Shown here piece after piece: positions 26,908 to 35,752 of a DNA stretch of 64,000 nt. Where the stretch lies: the NCBI GenBank assembly GCA_002591745.1, contig PDLQ01000007.1, positions 124,001-188,000 on the forward strand. Direction: 5' to 3'. The notes below the pieces were generated by a model. It was not told the origin of the DNA. It saw only the letters and a list, made by a program, of their open reading frames with translations, and did no database searches. Position 1 is the stretch's first letter, and the number at the start of each line of letters is the position of its first letter. Position numbers and translations under genes: made by a program. This DNA comes from Lewinellaceae bacterium SD302. GTDB lineage: Bacteria > Bacteroidota > Bacteroidia > Chitinophagales > Saprospiraceae.

Positions 26908-28778
26908 ATTTGGAAGGTGAGTAGTAACCAGAGCTGGGGCTCGTCGCGCTTACTATTCGTTAATCGGTTCACGGTTTCTTTGGTCCGTTGTGGATGTAGT
27001 AAACCGTAGCGGGCGATGGCTTGCTCGTTGAGGTGTTCTTCGACCAGACCGCGCAGATCGGTTTTTAGCCAGCGGCCAATGGGAATTCCGAAGCCCTGTT
27101 TGGGCCGGTCCATAATGGCGGCGGGTAAGTAACGGTGAGTGATTTTTTTCAGCAGGTATTTCAACTGGCCGTTCTTCATTTTTTGCGCCGAAGGCACACT
27201 GAGCAGATATTCGTAAAGCTCGTGGTCCAGCATTGGTTCCCGCCCTTCGATACTGGCAGCCATGGTGGCCCGGTCTACTTTAACGAGCATATCGTTGGTG
27301 AGCGTAGACTGGTAATCATAGGCTAATAGACCGTTAAATCGATCTTCGATATTTCGCAGCTTATCACGGAGTTTATCCTGAGGGTTAATTATTTCACTAG
27401 GGTAAGCCAGCATCAAATATTCCAGACTGTTGACCGAGGTGAAACTGGGGTAAGCGTCAATGATACTCAGCAGGCTATTGTCCCGGAGAACTTTGGCGAA
27501 TTTTTCCCACCAGACGCTGCGGGGAAGGTCGTTTGCATATCGCCCGGCGTTCCAACCGGCAAAACCAGCCAGTATTCCTGCCACCGGAGCGGGTAAGTTG
27601 TTGAGCTGGCGGTAGATTTTTTGAAAGCGCAAATTGCGGCTGTAGCCGGAAAACAACTCATCGCCACCATCGGAAGACAGGGCTACTTTAACGGACCCGG
27701 CGGCCAGACGGCTCACCAAAAAAGTGGGAATAGCGGAACTATCGGCAAAGGGCTCGTCGTAGTAATTCGGTAAGTCGGCAACGATGGCCTGGGCGTCCTG
27801 CTCGGTACAAACCAGAGCGGTATGCTCGGTACTCAGGTATTCGGCTACGGCCCGGGCGTGGTGGGCTTCGTTGTAGCGTTCACTCTCGAAGCCGATGGTG
27901 AAGGTCTTTAGTTTTTCCGTACGGTCTTTTTGTAGCATGGCGGTTACCAGGCTGCTGTCGTAGCCACCACTCAGGAAGATACCCACTGGCACGTCGGCCA
28001 CCATACGGTAGTCGAAGGCAGTTTGGAGGCGACTGTCAATCTCTTCCAACAACTCCGTTTCGGGGCGGTGGATCGTTTTCGTTGTTCGGGCCAGCGCGGA
28101 GGCATCCCAATAGGTGGTGGCTCGTTGCTCCCCATTACTAAGATCGAGGCTGAGGTAGCTACCCGGAGGCAGCTTACGTACGTTGCTGAAAATGCACTCT
28201 GGCTCGGGCACGAAACCGTAGCGAAAGTATAGGGACAGCGCAGAACGGTCGATCTTTTTTTCAAAGCCAGGGTGTTGATGAAAGGCTTTGAGTTCGGAGG
28301 CAAACAAAAGCAGACCATCCCACTGGTAAATAAAAAGCGGCTTTACACCGAGACGGTCCCGAAAAAAATGCACGATACCGCGCCGGTGGTCATAGATGAC
28401 AACGGCGAACATTCCCCGTAACCTACTGATGCAATCCGGCCCCCAGCGTTCAAAAGCGGCCAGAATGACCTCGGTATCTGAATCGGTCTCGAAACCGACA
28501 TTGCTACTTTGCAAGCCATCCTTAATCTCCCGGTAATTATAAATTTCGCCGTTCAGGACAATGGAATAATCACCCCGACGCATGGGTTGGGCTGCCTGTG
28601 TACTCAAGTCGATAATGGAAAGCCGGCGGTGTCCCAATCCGATACTGACCTTGCCGTGGCTGTAATAATCGTATCCGGCTCCATCCGGGCCGCGGTGGGC
28701 CAGTGAATCCGTCATGGCAACTAAGGTCTTACGCTCAGTAGTTCCGTTAAAATCCAGGAAACCGGCAATTCCGCACAC
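26886..28778 (-). CDS. asparagine synthase-like glutamine amidotransferase (second of two)
   Basis: A 630-aa enzyme with intact Cys2 glutaminase ([10 protein letters not shown]) and synthetase PP-loop SGGYDSS (about 269), plus [12 protein letters not shown]. It is clearly divergent from the 20138-22060 protein, so the locus encodes two distinct amidotransferases. The likely role is amidation of a second uronic acid or a different position. The upstream gene (Wzy-like) ends 2 bp before its start. Confidence 0.92.
   Translation of the reverse strand: MCGIAGFLDFNGTTERKTLVAMTDSLAHRGPDGAGYDYYSHGKVSIGLGHRRLSIIDLSTQAAQPMRRGDYSIVLNGEIYNYREIKDGLQSSNVGFETDSDTEVILAAFERWGPDCISRLRGMFAVVIYDHRRGIVHFFRDRLGVKPLFIYQWDGLLLFASELKAFHQHPGFEKKIDRSALSLYFRYGFVPEPECIFSNVRKLPPGSYLSLDLSNGEQRATTYWDASALARTTKTIHRPETELLEEIDSRLQTAFDYRMVADVPVGIFLSGGYDSSLVTAMLQKDRTEKLKTFTIGFESERYNEAHHARAVAEYLSTEHTALVCTEQDAQAIVADLPNYYDEPFADSSAIPTFLVSRLAAGSVKVALSSDGGDELFSGYSRNLRFQKIYRQLNNLPAPVAGILAGFAGWNAGRYANDLPRSVWWEKFAKVLRDNSLLSIIDAYPSFTSVNSLEYLMLAYPSEIINPQDKLRDKLRNIEDRFNGLLAYDYQSTLTNDMLVKVDRATMAASIEGREPMLDHELYEYLLSVPSAQKMKNGQLKYLLKKITHRYLPAAIMDRPKQGFGIPIGRWLKTDLRGLVEEHLNEQAIARYGLLHPQRTKETVNRLTNSKRDEPQLWLLLTFQMWCAKWL
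28501..28517 (+). repeat. dispersed GCTACTTTG repeat, copy 8 (inside second asnB-like gene)
   Basis: Core at 28503-28511, read as Gln-Ser-Ser-Asn, a different frame from the copy in the first asnB-like gene. Confidence 0.6.
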
Positions 28779-28780
28779 GG

Positions 28781-30085
28781 TCAGTTAAAGCTTTTGGGGC
28801 GGTACTGGGCCAGCGCGCAGGCTACTCCGATCAGTACGTTAGAAGTACGGTTGTTCAGGGCGTTGTGGCCGGCTCCGGCGACGTTAATAAAAAAGATAGC
28901 GACCACGCCGAGGATTAGAAACCCGATAGCTTGGTGGGGATGTACCCAGCCTTTCCAGGCCAGGATAGCGAAACTGGCGAAAAATAATAGGTACACAAAG
29001 ACGCCCGCCTCGCCCAGGATCAGCAGGTGGGTATTGTGTACACCGATGTCGTTATAAGTACCCCGGAAATTGATGCGGTGGTAGGTGCCCAGTCCGTAAC
29101 CGGTCAGTGGTCGTTGCCCGATTTTTTCGAAGGCGTAAGTATAAAGGACGCTGCGTTCGGAAGTGGTTTTTTCGTTCACCTCTCCGCTGGCAAGTTTCGC
29201 AACCTGTAAAAGTCGCGTCCGTTGGGCGTAGCTGAGTTGATTGACGTAGCTGAAAAAATTACTGACCACGAAAATAGTGGCAGCGACCAGCGCCAGGGAA
29301 GAGAGGGCCGCACGAAATGGATGTACGGATTTGAAGGCAAAAAAAATTTTGACGTGATAAAGAACGTAAAGCAGGATTATGAAGACCGTGAAAATGATGG
29401 AAGCGCGGGAAAAACTGATGAAGGTGGAATAAACCGCCACCGGAATAAAAATCAGACAAACCCATGCTTTGCGTTTGAAATAGCCCCATCCCGCTAGCAG
29501 GAGTACTAGTAAATAGACACCAAAAGCCCCGGCTTCGTTGGGATTGGCGAATAATCCGCTTTGTCGTTCGGATTTTAATGAAGACGCCCTGGCGTAGGTG
29601 TAGTATTCCGTAAGCCCCAGTTCGGGCGCTAAGATGGTGAAGCCGGCCGTGAAAATACAAAGACCGATCAGCAGCCGTAGTAGCCGCCTCGATTCACCCG
29701 CCCGCAAATACACTCGTGTAGCAAAATAGGAAGCAGCCAGGATCAGTAAAGAAGGAATATAGTAACGAATGGTGCTATAGATCGAGGTAGTTGGATGTAA
29801 TTCACTGGCATCAAAGCTCAGTACCAGTAGCCCGAATACAATGTAAACCACGATGAACAGCAAAAACAAATTCATCGACAGCGAAGAAATCTCGATCTTC
29901 AGTCGAAACAGGGAGACCGCGATGATCAGTCCCGCTAAAAACAGGATGATCGGCGAGAGCGGTGCGGTAACCCCCAAGATTAAAAATACAACTCCATTGA
30001 GGTTGCACAGGAGCATGGCAGCCAATAGAGCAAAGGCTACTTTCACTACCGTTTCCGACGTGATTACGTACCGCAATGCTCCCAA
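28781..30085 (-). CDS. O-antigen ligase / Wzy-like polymerase
   Basis: A 434-aa polytopic inner-membrane protein with about ten to twelve hydrophobic segments and one large periplasmic loop containing GQRPLTGYGLGTYH followed by HNTHLLILGEAG, the hallmark of the O-antigen ligase/polymerase superfamily. It would polymerise lipid-linked repeats in the periplasm (Wzy role) or ligate polymer. It overlaps the upstream glycosyltransferase gene by 22 bp. The second such gene is at 54459-55904. Confidence 0.88.
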   Translation of the reverse strand: MGALRYVITSETVVKVAFALLAAMLLCNLNGVVFLILGVTAPLSPIILFLAGLIIAVSLFRLKIEISSLSMNLFLLFIVVYIVFGLLVLSFDASELHPTTSIYSTIRYYIPSLLILAASYFATRVYLRAGESRRLLRLLIGLCIFTAGFTILAPELGLTEYYTYARASSLKSERQSGLFANPNEAGAFGVYLLVLLLAGWGYFKRKAWVCLIFIPVAVYSTFISFSRASIIFTVFIILLYVLYHVKIFFAFKSVHPFRAALSSLALVAATIFVVSNFFSYVNQLSYAQRTRLLQVAKLASGEVNEKTTSERSVLYTYAFEKIGQRPLTGYGLGTYHRINFRGTYNDIGVHNTHLLILGEAGVFVYLLFFASFAILAWKGWVHPHQAIGFLILGVVAIFFINVAGAGHNALNNRTSNVLIGVACALAQYRPKSFN

Positions 30086-31206
30086 ACTTTTTTAGTCACT
30101 ACGGGCAGGCTAAACTGATTGGCCGCCGGAACTGCACTTTTAACCAGGCGTTCTCTTAAAGCCGCGTCGGTCATCAATTGATTCAGAGTGGTGGCAAGGG
30201 CCGCCTCACTTTTTTCCGTAACCAGGGCAGCACAGTCGTAGCGGCGCAGAAACTGGGTCAGAAAGCTATTTTCCGGGCTGTGGGCGAAGATCGGCTTACC
30301 GGAAAAGAGTAGGGGGATGGTACGTGTTGGAAAAATGGTCCGGTACTCAAAATCAGAGCGAAGACCGTCGATACCGTGGGGCAGCAGCATGATGTCGTAG
30401 TCTTTTAAGCCGGCTACGAAATCGGCCAATGGTCGGAAGCCATGAAAGTGAACCCGATCTCCCTTGATCCCACGGCGTTCAAAGGGCTCCGAACTGCCCG
30501 AAAAGATGTGGATCTCCGTATCCTCCCGCTCCAAAATCACCCGTAGTTGACGAATAGAAGCATCCTCGCAGGAATGGTTCAAATTTCCAGAGTACACGAA
30601 TGAGGTGCGGGGCCCGTTGATCGCTACATCCACCTGTGGATTCTGGTCGATTTCAAAACCGTGGACCAGCGTTGTGAAAGCCTGGTCGGGGTAGCGGCGA
30701 CTCAATTCATCACTCAGCCCGTCACTCATCGTAAATACCGTTTTGGCCGAGTCGAAAAAACGAGGTTGTAGTACCCTGGCCAATCGCAACATCAATCCTT
30801 CCCGATTCTCCAGATAAGAATTGTGAAGCCAGATGCTAAAACCCACTCCTTCAAGACGCGCGGCTTTCAGCGCAGCGTAACAGTAAAATTCATCGGGGAA
30901 AATGGCTAGTACGTGGGTGATACCATGCTCATGGATGATCTCACGCAATCGCGCCGTCACCCGAGCCAATCCCAACCATTTACTGAAGCGTCGTCCCCGC
31001 TGCATGGGGAGGATGAAAGGATCCAGATAAATCAGTGGTACATCGGATTCGGCGGCCCAGGGCCGCTTCGGACTGCTTTCTGGTCGCTCTCCTGCCACCA
31101 CTACACGATCCTTGCCCAGCCCCTTGGCAAGGTTGCTGACGATAACCGATGAGCCGGAGGTTTGGGGGTAAACTGTCCAACTGACAAGGAGGATTTTTTT
31201 GTTCAT
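30064..31206 (-). CDS. glycosyltransferase (GT-B fold)
   Basis: A 380-aa protein with GT-B layout. N-terminus KILLVSWTVYPQTSGSSVIVSNLAKGLG; the C-terminal lobe has a FPTRTIPLLFSGKPIFAHSP segment in place of a standard GT4 EX7E motif. That makes it a divergent family member. Start ATG at 31206. It is followed by an overlapping polymerase gene and preceded by a 159-bp gap, so a promoter or processing site may lie there. Confidence 0.8.
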   Translation of the reverse strand: MNKKILLVSWTVYPQTSGSSVIVSNLAKGLGKDRVVVAGERPESSPKRPWAAESDVPLIYLDPFILPMQRGRRFSKWLGLARVTARLREIIHEHGITHVLAIFPDEFYCYAALKAARLEGVGFSIWLHNSYLENREGLMLRLARVLQPRFFDSAKTVFTMSDGLSDELSRRYPDQAFTTLVHGFEIDQNPQVDVAINGPRTSFVYSGNLNHSCEDASIRQLRVILEREDTEIHIFSGSSEPFERRGIKGDRVHFHGFRPLADFVAGLKDYDIMLLPHGIDGLRSDFEYRTIFPTRTIPLLFSGKPIFAHSPENSFLTQFLRRYDCAALVTEKSEAALATTLNQLMTDAALRERLVKSAVPAANQFSLPVVTKKVWEHCGT

Positions 31207-31272
31207 TTTTGTTGTATCAAAGCAACAACCACGTAACCGTGCCGCTCCTATTCTACTTTTTTCTATTGATGG

Positions 31273-31302
31273 ACTCCGAGGAGCTTGCGACGATCAGTGC
31301 AG
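31273..31302. repeat. second short dispersed repeat (ACTCCGAGGAGCTTGCGA), intergenic copy
   Basis: 18 identical bases to 15499-15516 inside the lyase gene, with the similarity extending to about 30 bases. Confidence 0.6.
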
Positions 31303-31344
31303 CTAAAAAATAAAGTCACCGAAGGCACGCCGAAACGGTGCACG

Positions 31345-31366
31345 TAAGCGCAGCGGCGAAGCCGCT
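31345..31366 (-). terminator. hairpin directly behind the 31366-32421 gene
   Basis: AGCGGC-GAA-GCCGCT at 31352-31366 forms a 6-bp stem with a 3-base loop touching the stop codon. A second inverted pair (CACCG/CGGTG area, 31318-31343) and a T-rich stretch follow on the minus strand. Plausible terminator or processing hairpin. Confidence 0.4.
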
Positions 31367-32421
31367 TAACTCCCCAACCTCTGCTCCCAACTTTCCACAA
31401 TCTCCTCAAAGACAGTTTGTAGTGGCTTAGTAATCCCCCAATTCGGGTAATGCGCCTTCATTTTGCTCAGGTCGCTGATGTAGCAAATGTGATCGCCAGC
31501 CCGGTTTTGCTCGCTGTATTGGTAATTCATGGGCTTACCGGTAATGCCAGCTACCCGGTCGAAAGCTTCTAGGATAGAAGTAGAGTTATCACGCCCGCCT
31601 CCGATGTTGTATACCTCTCCGCAGCGTGGGTTTTTAAAGAATTCCTCGATGAAACGGGCTACGTCGTAGCTGTGGATATTGTCGCGCACCTGCTTACCCT
31701 GGTAGCCGAAAACGGTGTATTCACCGCCGGTGACGTTTACTTTTATAAGGTAGCTCAGGAAGCCATGCAGCTCCACACCGCTATGGTTCGGGCCGGTCAG
31801 GCAACCACCCCGCAGGGCACAGGTGGGCAGGCCGAAATAACGGCCATATTCTTGCACCATCACGTCGGCGGCCACTTTACTGGCTCCGAAAAGGCTGTGC
31901 TTACTTTGATCGATCGTGAAGCTTTCCTTGATACCATCGTAGTACTCGACGTCTCCATACTCCCAGCGGGTATCCAGTTCTTTCAGGTTCAGGCTATTGG
32001 GGGCGTCGCCGTAAACCTTATTGGTGCTCATGTGGGCGAAAGGACTCTCCGGCGTGAATTGGCGAGCAGCCTCCAGGAGGTTCAGTGTACCCACCGCGTT
32101 TACGTCAAAATCATCAAAGGGGCGGCTGGCGGCGAGATCATGACTCGGCTGGGCAGCGGTATGGGCTACGTGGGTGGGGCGTAAGGTCTCGAATAATTCC
32201 AACACACCTTTACGATCGCGGATGTCCAGTTCAACGTGCTCAAAGTTATCGCACTGGGCCAGCAGTTGCCCCTGATTCCAACGGGTATCGCCTTTTGGGC
32301 CGAAGAAATCGGCACGCATATTATTGTCGACGCCATAAACCTTCCAGCCCAGGGCGTTGAAATGACGAACGACTTCGGAGCCGATGAGACCGGAAGAACC
32401 GGTAACGAGTAACTTATTCAT
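31366..32421 (-). CDS. NAD-dependent epimerase, CDP-paratose 2-epimerase-like
   Basis: A 351-aa extended SDR enzyme. The NAD motif is GSSGLIGS (about 8-15), followed by [20 protein letters not shown] and STNKVYGD, the pattern of the CDP-paratose 2-epimerase/RfbE-like group. These enzymes invert a hydroxyl of a nucleotide sugar. The catalytic YxxxK position reads FGASK, so Tyr is replaced by Phe. I cannot say whether this is normal in the subgroup or lowers activity. No CDP-glucose pathway genes are visible, so its real substrate may be another NDP-sugar. Confidence 0.85.
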   Translation of the reverse strand: MNKLLVTGSSGLIGSEVVRHFNALGWKVYGVDNNMRADFFGPKGDTRWNQGQLLAQCDNFEHVELDIRDRKGVLELFETLRPTHVAHTAAQPSHDLAASRPFDDFDVNAVGTLNLLEAARQFTPESPFAHMSTNKVYGDAPNSLNLKELDTRWEYGDVEYYDGIKESFTIDQSKHSLFGASKVAADVMVQEYGRYFGLPTCALRGGCLTGPNHSGVELHGFLSYLIKVNVTGGEYTVFGYQGKQVRDNIHSYDVARFIEEFFKNPRCGEVYNIGGGRDNSTSILEAFDRVAGITGKPMNYQYSEQNRAGDHICYISDLSKMKAHYPNWGITKPLQTVFEEIVESWEQRLGS

Positions 32422-32439
32422 TTTGGGTATTTGTGGGCA

Positions 32440-32456
32440 TTGCTACTTTGCTAGTC
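32440..32456 (+). repeat. dispersed GCTACTTTG repeat, copy 9 (left arm)
   Basis: Core at 32442-32450, right flank CTAGTC. Confidence 0.8.
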
Positions 32457-32610
32457 AGAAGACTGCTCCGCTGATAGAGGTTATACACTAGATCGATATG
32501 CTTTTAGACTGCCGGTTTTACGTGTGAAGAATGAATACACGTCAGGGCTGCGTCTGACAGCGAAGCGGTCTGTCAGCTATGTTCTAATAACGACGTAGGA
32601 GCGGTCTTTG

Positions 32611-32627
32611 GGCTAACAAAGTAGCAA
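32611..32627 (-). repeat. dispersed GCTACTTTG repeat, copy 10 (right arm)
   Basis: Core at 32617-32625 on the minus strand, right flank TTAGCC. Confidence 0.8.
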
Positions 32628-32633
32628 AGCTGA

Positions 32634-33968
32634 TTAATCAGATGATGCGCAAAGTAAATCTACGATCGCGTCACTGGCCAGTTGTTCTTCGTTGTTGATG
32701 AAGTAATCTTCGTAGATGTCACGGTAGTCGGACGTGCTTTTTGACAGCGTCGACCGGATGATCTCGATCATTTCTTCGGGAGTTCTAACCTGCTGATAGT
32801 ACGTTTTTTTCAGTAACTCCTTAGTGTGGTGGTAGTCGAGGTGGCGGCTAGCGGAAGTTACGCTACCGTCTTGGTTAGGGGAGGAGATAAGTACCGGTTT
32901 TTTACCGTAGATCAAGGCTTCCAGCGTTAGTGTACCGAAGCTTGTACAGACCAGGAAGGCACTTTGCAGGGCCTGGCGCAATCGTTCTTTTTCCCCTCCA
33001 TCCACTTTCCAGTTTCTGAGATCGCCGCTGTTGGGGGCATCAAGGGTCAGGTTGTCGAATAATTTCAGCCGGTCGAATCTTTCGCCACTTTCCTTCGGGT
33101 GGGTGCGAACGTACCAGTTTACGGCGGGGAATTCCTTGCGGGCGGCTTCCACGCAGGCTTCCAGAAAGACGGGTTCGTCCTGAAATTGAATTTCCGTTAC
33201 GCAGGCGTAGAAAATAAAAGGTGTACCAACGTTAAAAGTCTGATTGTTTTCCTCTTCCTCTTCGGCAAAATGCCAGTCCATTTGGAGGGCCCCGACCTGG
33301 TGCAATTGATCCTCGCTCAGGTAATCCTGGCCCACTATCCAGACGTCGGTATGCATTTGCTCACCCCACACCATGATTTCATTCAAAGGCGGTATCCAGA
33401 AAGGTTTCGAGGAGGGATTGTCCCAGGAGAGCACGTAGCCCAGGCTCCGGTCGCAGCGGGTACAGACCAGATTGGTGGCGAGGAATTCCTCGGAAATAAC
33501 GTTGACGCAGAGCGAAAGCCCCAGGTCGAATCTCAGTTGCGCTAATTCCGGGAAATAGCGTTGGTTTTTTTCGGCGTACCTTTTTCGGAGCCAGGGAAAA
33601 ATGGCCTTGGCCAGACCGGGCAAAAGGGTAACCAGCAATTTCAAAATGAAACCGGTACTGCCGGGGTAGCCCTCCTTAGCTCCGTAAGTGGATGTGCGGC
33701 TCAAAAAAAGATGGATGTGAATGGCTTTCGCCATCCGGAAGGCCCAATACTCGCTCATCCGGTGAATCCGCCGGTTGAGTTCTTTGGAGCTGATCACAAC
33801 GAGTTCGGCGTCGGACAATAGATTGTTTACCTGATCGGCCAGCTGATCGGTGGTCAGAACGGTCAGGTCGAACGTACCGGAATTAAGAAAATCCAGCAGG
33901 CGACTGTTTTCAAGGTTACGAATGGTCCAGCCGGTCATTATGGGTAGCAGTAGTTGCTTTCGGTTCAT
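32634..33968 (-). CDS. GT-B-like protein, paralogue of the 35753-37198 product
   Basis: A 444-aa protein without a clear family name by eye. It shares landmarks with the protein at 35753-37198: LSWDNPSSKP (LSWDNITSKG there), MVWGEQM (LWGEEM there), RTHP (RPHP there) and FGTLTLEALIYGKKPVLI (NSGSTITIDALMCDRPVII there). The order resembles GT-B transferases of the CDP-glycerol/polysialyl type. It may transfer the NeuA-activated sugar. I choose the ATG at 33968, next to the ABC-exporter stop, because the N-terminal extension to 34022 runs into that gene. Confidence 0.65.
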   Translation of the reverse strand: MNRKQLLLPIMTGWTIRNLENSRLLDFLNSGTFDLTVLTTDQLADQVNNLLSDAELVVISSKELNRRIHRMSEYWAFRMAKAIHIHLFLSRTSTYGAKEGYPGSTGFILKLLVTLLPGLAKAIFPWLRKRYAEKNQRYFPELAQLRFDLGLSLCVNVISEEFLATNLVCTRCDRSLGYVLSWDNPSSKPFWIPPLNEIMVWGEQMHTDVWIVGQDYLSEDQLHQVGALQMDWHFAEEEEENNQTFNVGTPFIFYACVTEIQFQDEPVFLEACVEAARKEFPAVNWYVRTHPKESGERFDRLKLFDNLTLDAPNSGDLRNWKVDGGEKERLRQALQSAFLVCTSFGTLTLEALIYGKKPVLISSPNQDGSVTSASRHLDYHHTKELLKKTYYQQVRTPEEMIEIIRSTLSKSTSDYRDIYEDYFINNEEQLASDAIVDLLCASSD

Positions 33969-33969
33969 G

Positions 33970-35751
33970 CTAAAATTTGTGTTCTTCGCTTTGAACGACT
34001 GATTGTTGCGATAGCATCTCACGGAATAAAGCGGATTGCATTTTTACCTCGGCGAAAGTACCTCTGGCTACCATTTTTCCCTTGTCCAGCAGCAAGATTC
34101 GGTCCGCATTTTCCACGCTGTTCAGTTTGTGGGAAATGAGGATACGGATGCAATCGGGGTTGGCTTCTTTCAGGCTACGACGGACTTGATTGGCCGAGAT
34201 GGCGTCAAGGCTGGCGGTGGCTTCGTCCATGATTAGAAGATCGAAGGACTTAAATAACTCCCGGGCGATGGAGATACGCTGGCGTTGGCCACCGGATACC
34301 TTCATGCCGTTATCGCCCAACAAGGTTTCTTCGCCCGTGCTTCTTTCCCGGAAAATCGTAGCTAGGTTGACCGCTTCCATCACTGACCAGAATCTTGCGA
34401 GATTTGCCGGGTTTTTGTCAGACCAGCTGCTGACGTTGTTGTAAACCGTATCGTTGAAAACCACCGTATTCTGATCGATGAAACCGATCTTGGAACGGAA
34501 AGTAGCCAGGTTGTATTCGGTAATCGGGTGTCCGTTGAGCATGATCTTGCCTTCGGCCGGGCTGTAAAGGCCGAGTAGCAGGGAAAGCAGGGTGGTCTTG
34601 CCACTACCGCTTTCGCCAACGATGGCCAGAGTTTCCCCCCGCTTTACGTCGAACTCGTATTCGAACCATTCCTCTTCCTGGTAGGTGAAGGTGACCTTTT
34701 CAAAGCGGATGCTTTCGATCGTTTCCAGCGAGCGCTCGCCCGGTTCAGGCTCCGGTTCGGCAGATAGCTCTTCGTCCAGTTCGATCACCGAATCTATGGA
34801 GCCCGTAATCCCGTAATAGGATTGCTTGGAAGCTTCGGCGGCCTGCAGGAAATTCATGGCCCGGTACATCAGCAGGATCACTACGGTGATGGCCGAAATA
34901 CTATTACCCAGATAAATAACGAAGAACAACAGGGCCAGCGCGATGATGATGATCACGAAAGGTTCGCGTAAACTGGCGGTCAGTGAAGAATACCATCCGA
35001 TCCGCATCTGCTTTTCTTCGATCCTGTCGATCTTTTTGTCTAGGTCTGCCTGCAGGGGCTCGATCCCGTTGGTGGCCTTGAGGTAGTTGAAGTTCTTGAT
35101 CAACTGGAGAACGATGGATTGGTAACGGTGCCCCATCTCGGTGTAGCCGGCGGATTGTTTGGCCGTCTGCCGGTTAAAATAGCGGTATAGAAGATTGGTG
35201 AAACTGACCCCGATCCCACAAAATAACACGAAAAAGGGATTGAGCAAAAGGGCCAGGCCGATGTAGACACTCAACATGATGTATTGCTTCACCATCCGGA
35301 AAAAAGCCATGAAACCGGCGATGCAGCGCTGGCTTTCCATCGTCAGTTGGTTCTGTAACTTACCGGCGTCCAGACTAGCAAAGTACTGATACTTCACCCC
35401 GGCCAGGCGATCAACCAGATGGTGGCGAATGCCGGAAGTAAAAAGAAATTTCAGATGAACGGTATAATAGACCTGAGCGAACTGAAAAAGCCCCTTGAAC
35501 AGGAAGATGGCAACCATAATCAGCAGGATCAGGGCCGAATTTTCGGCAACCACCGAGCCCTGGAGGTACTCATTAACGAAATTACTGAAAGTATCGTCGC
35601 CCACTGGCGGAGAGTTCCCCAAAAGCGTCAGGGTCTGGATTAAAACGCCCAGCCCGATACTATCCAATAGCGATACCAGAAACGACAAGACAAGTAACAG
35701 GTAGACCCGATACCCCAGATAAGACTTGAAGAAGTTGAAATGTCTTAGCAA
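33970..35751 (-). CDS. ABC transporter, fused membrane and ATP-binding domains (MsbA-like exporter)
   Basis: A 593-aa half-transporter. About six membrane helices lie in residues 15-310, then an ATPase domain with Walker A GESGSGKTTLLS (about 378-389), signature VSGGQRQRISIAREL, Walker B DLLIMDEA and the switch His in ISHKLNS. It acts as a homodimer in the inner membrane. No Wzx-type flippase lies in the leftward locus, so this exporter may flip the lipid-linked saccharide. It is placed between the two GT-B-like paralogues with gaps of 1 bp on both sides, so all three are co-made. Confidence 0.93.
   Translation of the reverse strand: MLRHFNFFKSYLGYRVYLLLVLSFLVSLLDSIGLGVLIQTLTLLGNSPPVGDDTFSNFVNEYLQGSVVAENSALILLIMVAIFLFKGLFQFAQVYYTVHLKFLFTSGIRHHLVDRLAGVKYQYFASLDAGKLQNQLTMESQRCIAGFMAFFRMVKQYIMLSVYIGLALLLNPFFVLFCGIGVSFTNLLYRYFNRQTAKQSAGYTEMGHRYQSIVLQLIKNFNYLKATNGIEPLQADLDKKIDRIEEKQMRIGWYSSLTASLREPFVIIIIALALLFFVIYLGNSISAITVVILLMYRAMNFLQAAEASKQSYYGITGSIDSVIELDEELSAEPEPEPGERSLETIESIRFEKVTFTYQEEEWFEYEFDVKRGETLAIVGESGSGKTTLLSLLLGLYSPAEGKIMLNGHPITEYNLATFRSKIGFIDQNTVVFNDTVYNNVSSWSDKNPANLARFWSVMEAVNLATIFRERSTGEETLLGDNGMKVSGGQRQRISIARELFKSFDLLIMDEATASLDAISANQVRRSLKEANPDCIRILISHKLNSVENADRILLLDKGKMVARGTFAEVKMQSALFREMLSQQSVVQSEEHKF
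35365..35386 (-). repeat. degenerate copy of the dispersed repeat inside the ABC exporter gene
   Basis: On the minus strand the bases GTACTTTGCTAGTC align with GCTACTTTGCTAGTC, with one base missing in the core. Not counted among the 18 exact cores. Confidence 0.45.
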
Positions 35752-35752
35752 A

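Larger units (their letters stand above)
32440..32627. repeat. short element bounded by inverted copies of the dispersed repeat
   Basis: The gap between the epimerase and GT-B-like genes is framed by two inverted arms (32440-32469 and 32598-32627) that match in 25 of 30 positions. Each starts with TTGCTACTTTG and ends with GCTCC. Inside lies a further hairpin, CTGACAG (32554-32560) with CTGTCAG (32570-32576). No gene. Looks like a small non-autonomous element whose ends are the dispersed repeat. Confidence 0.65.
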
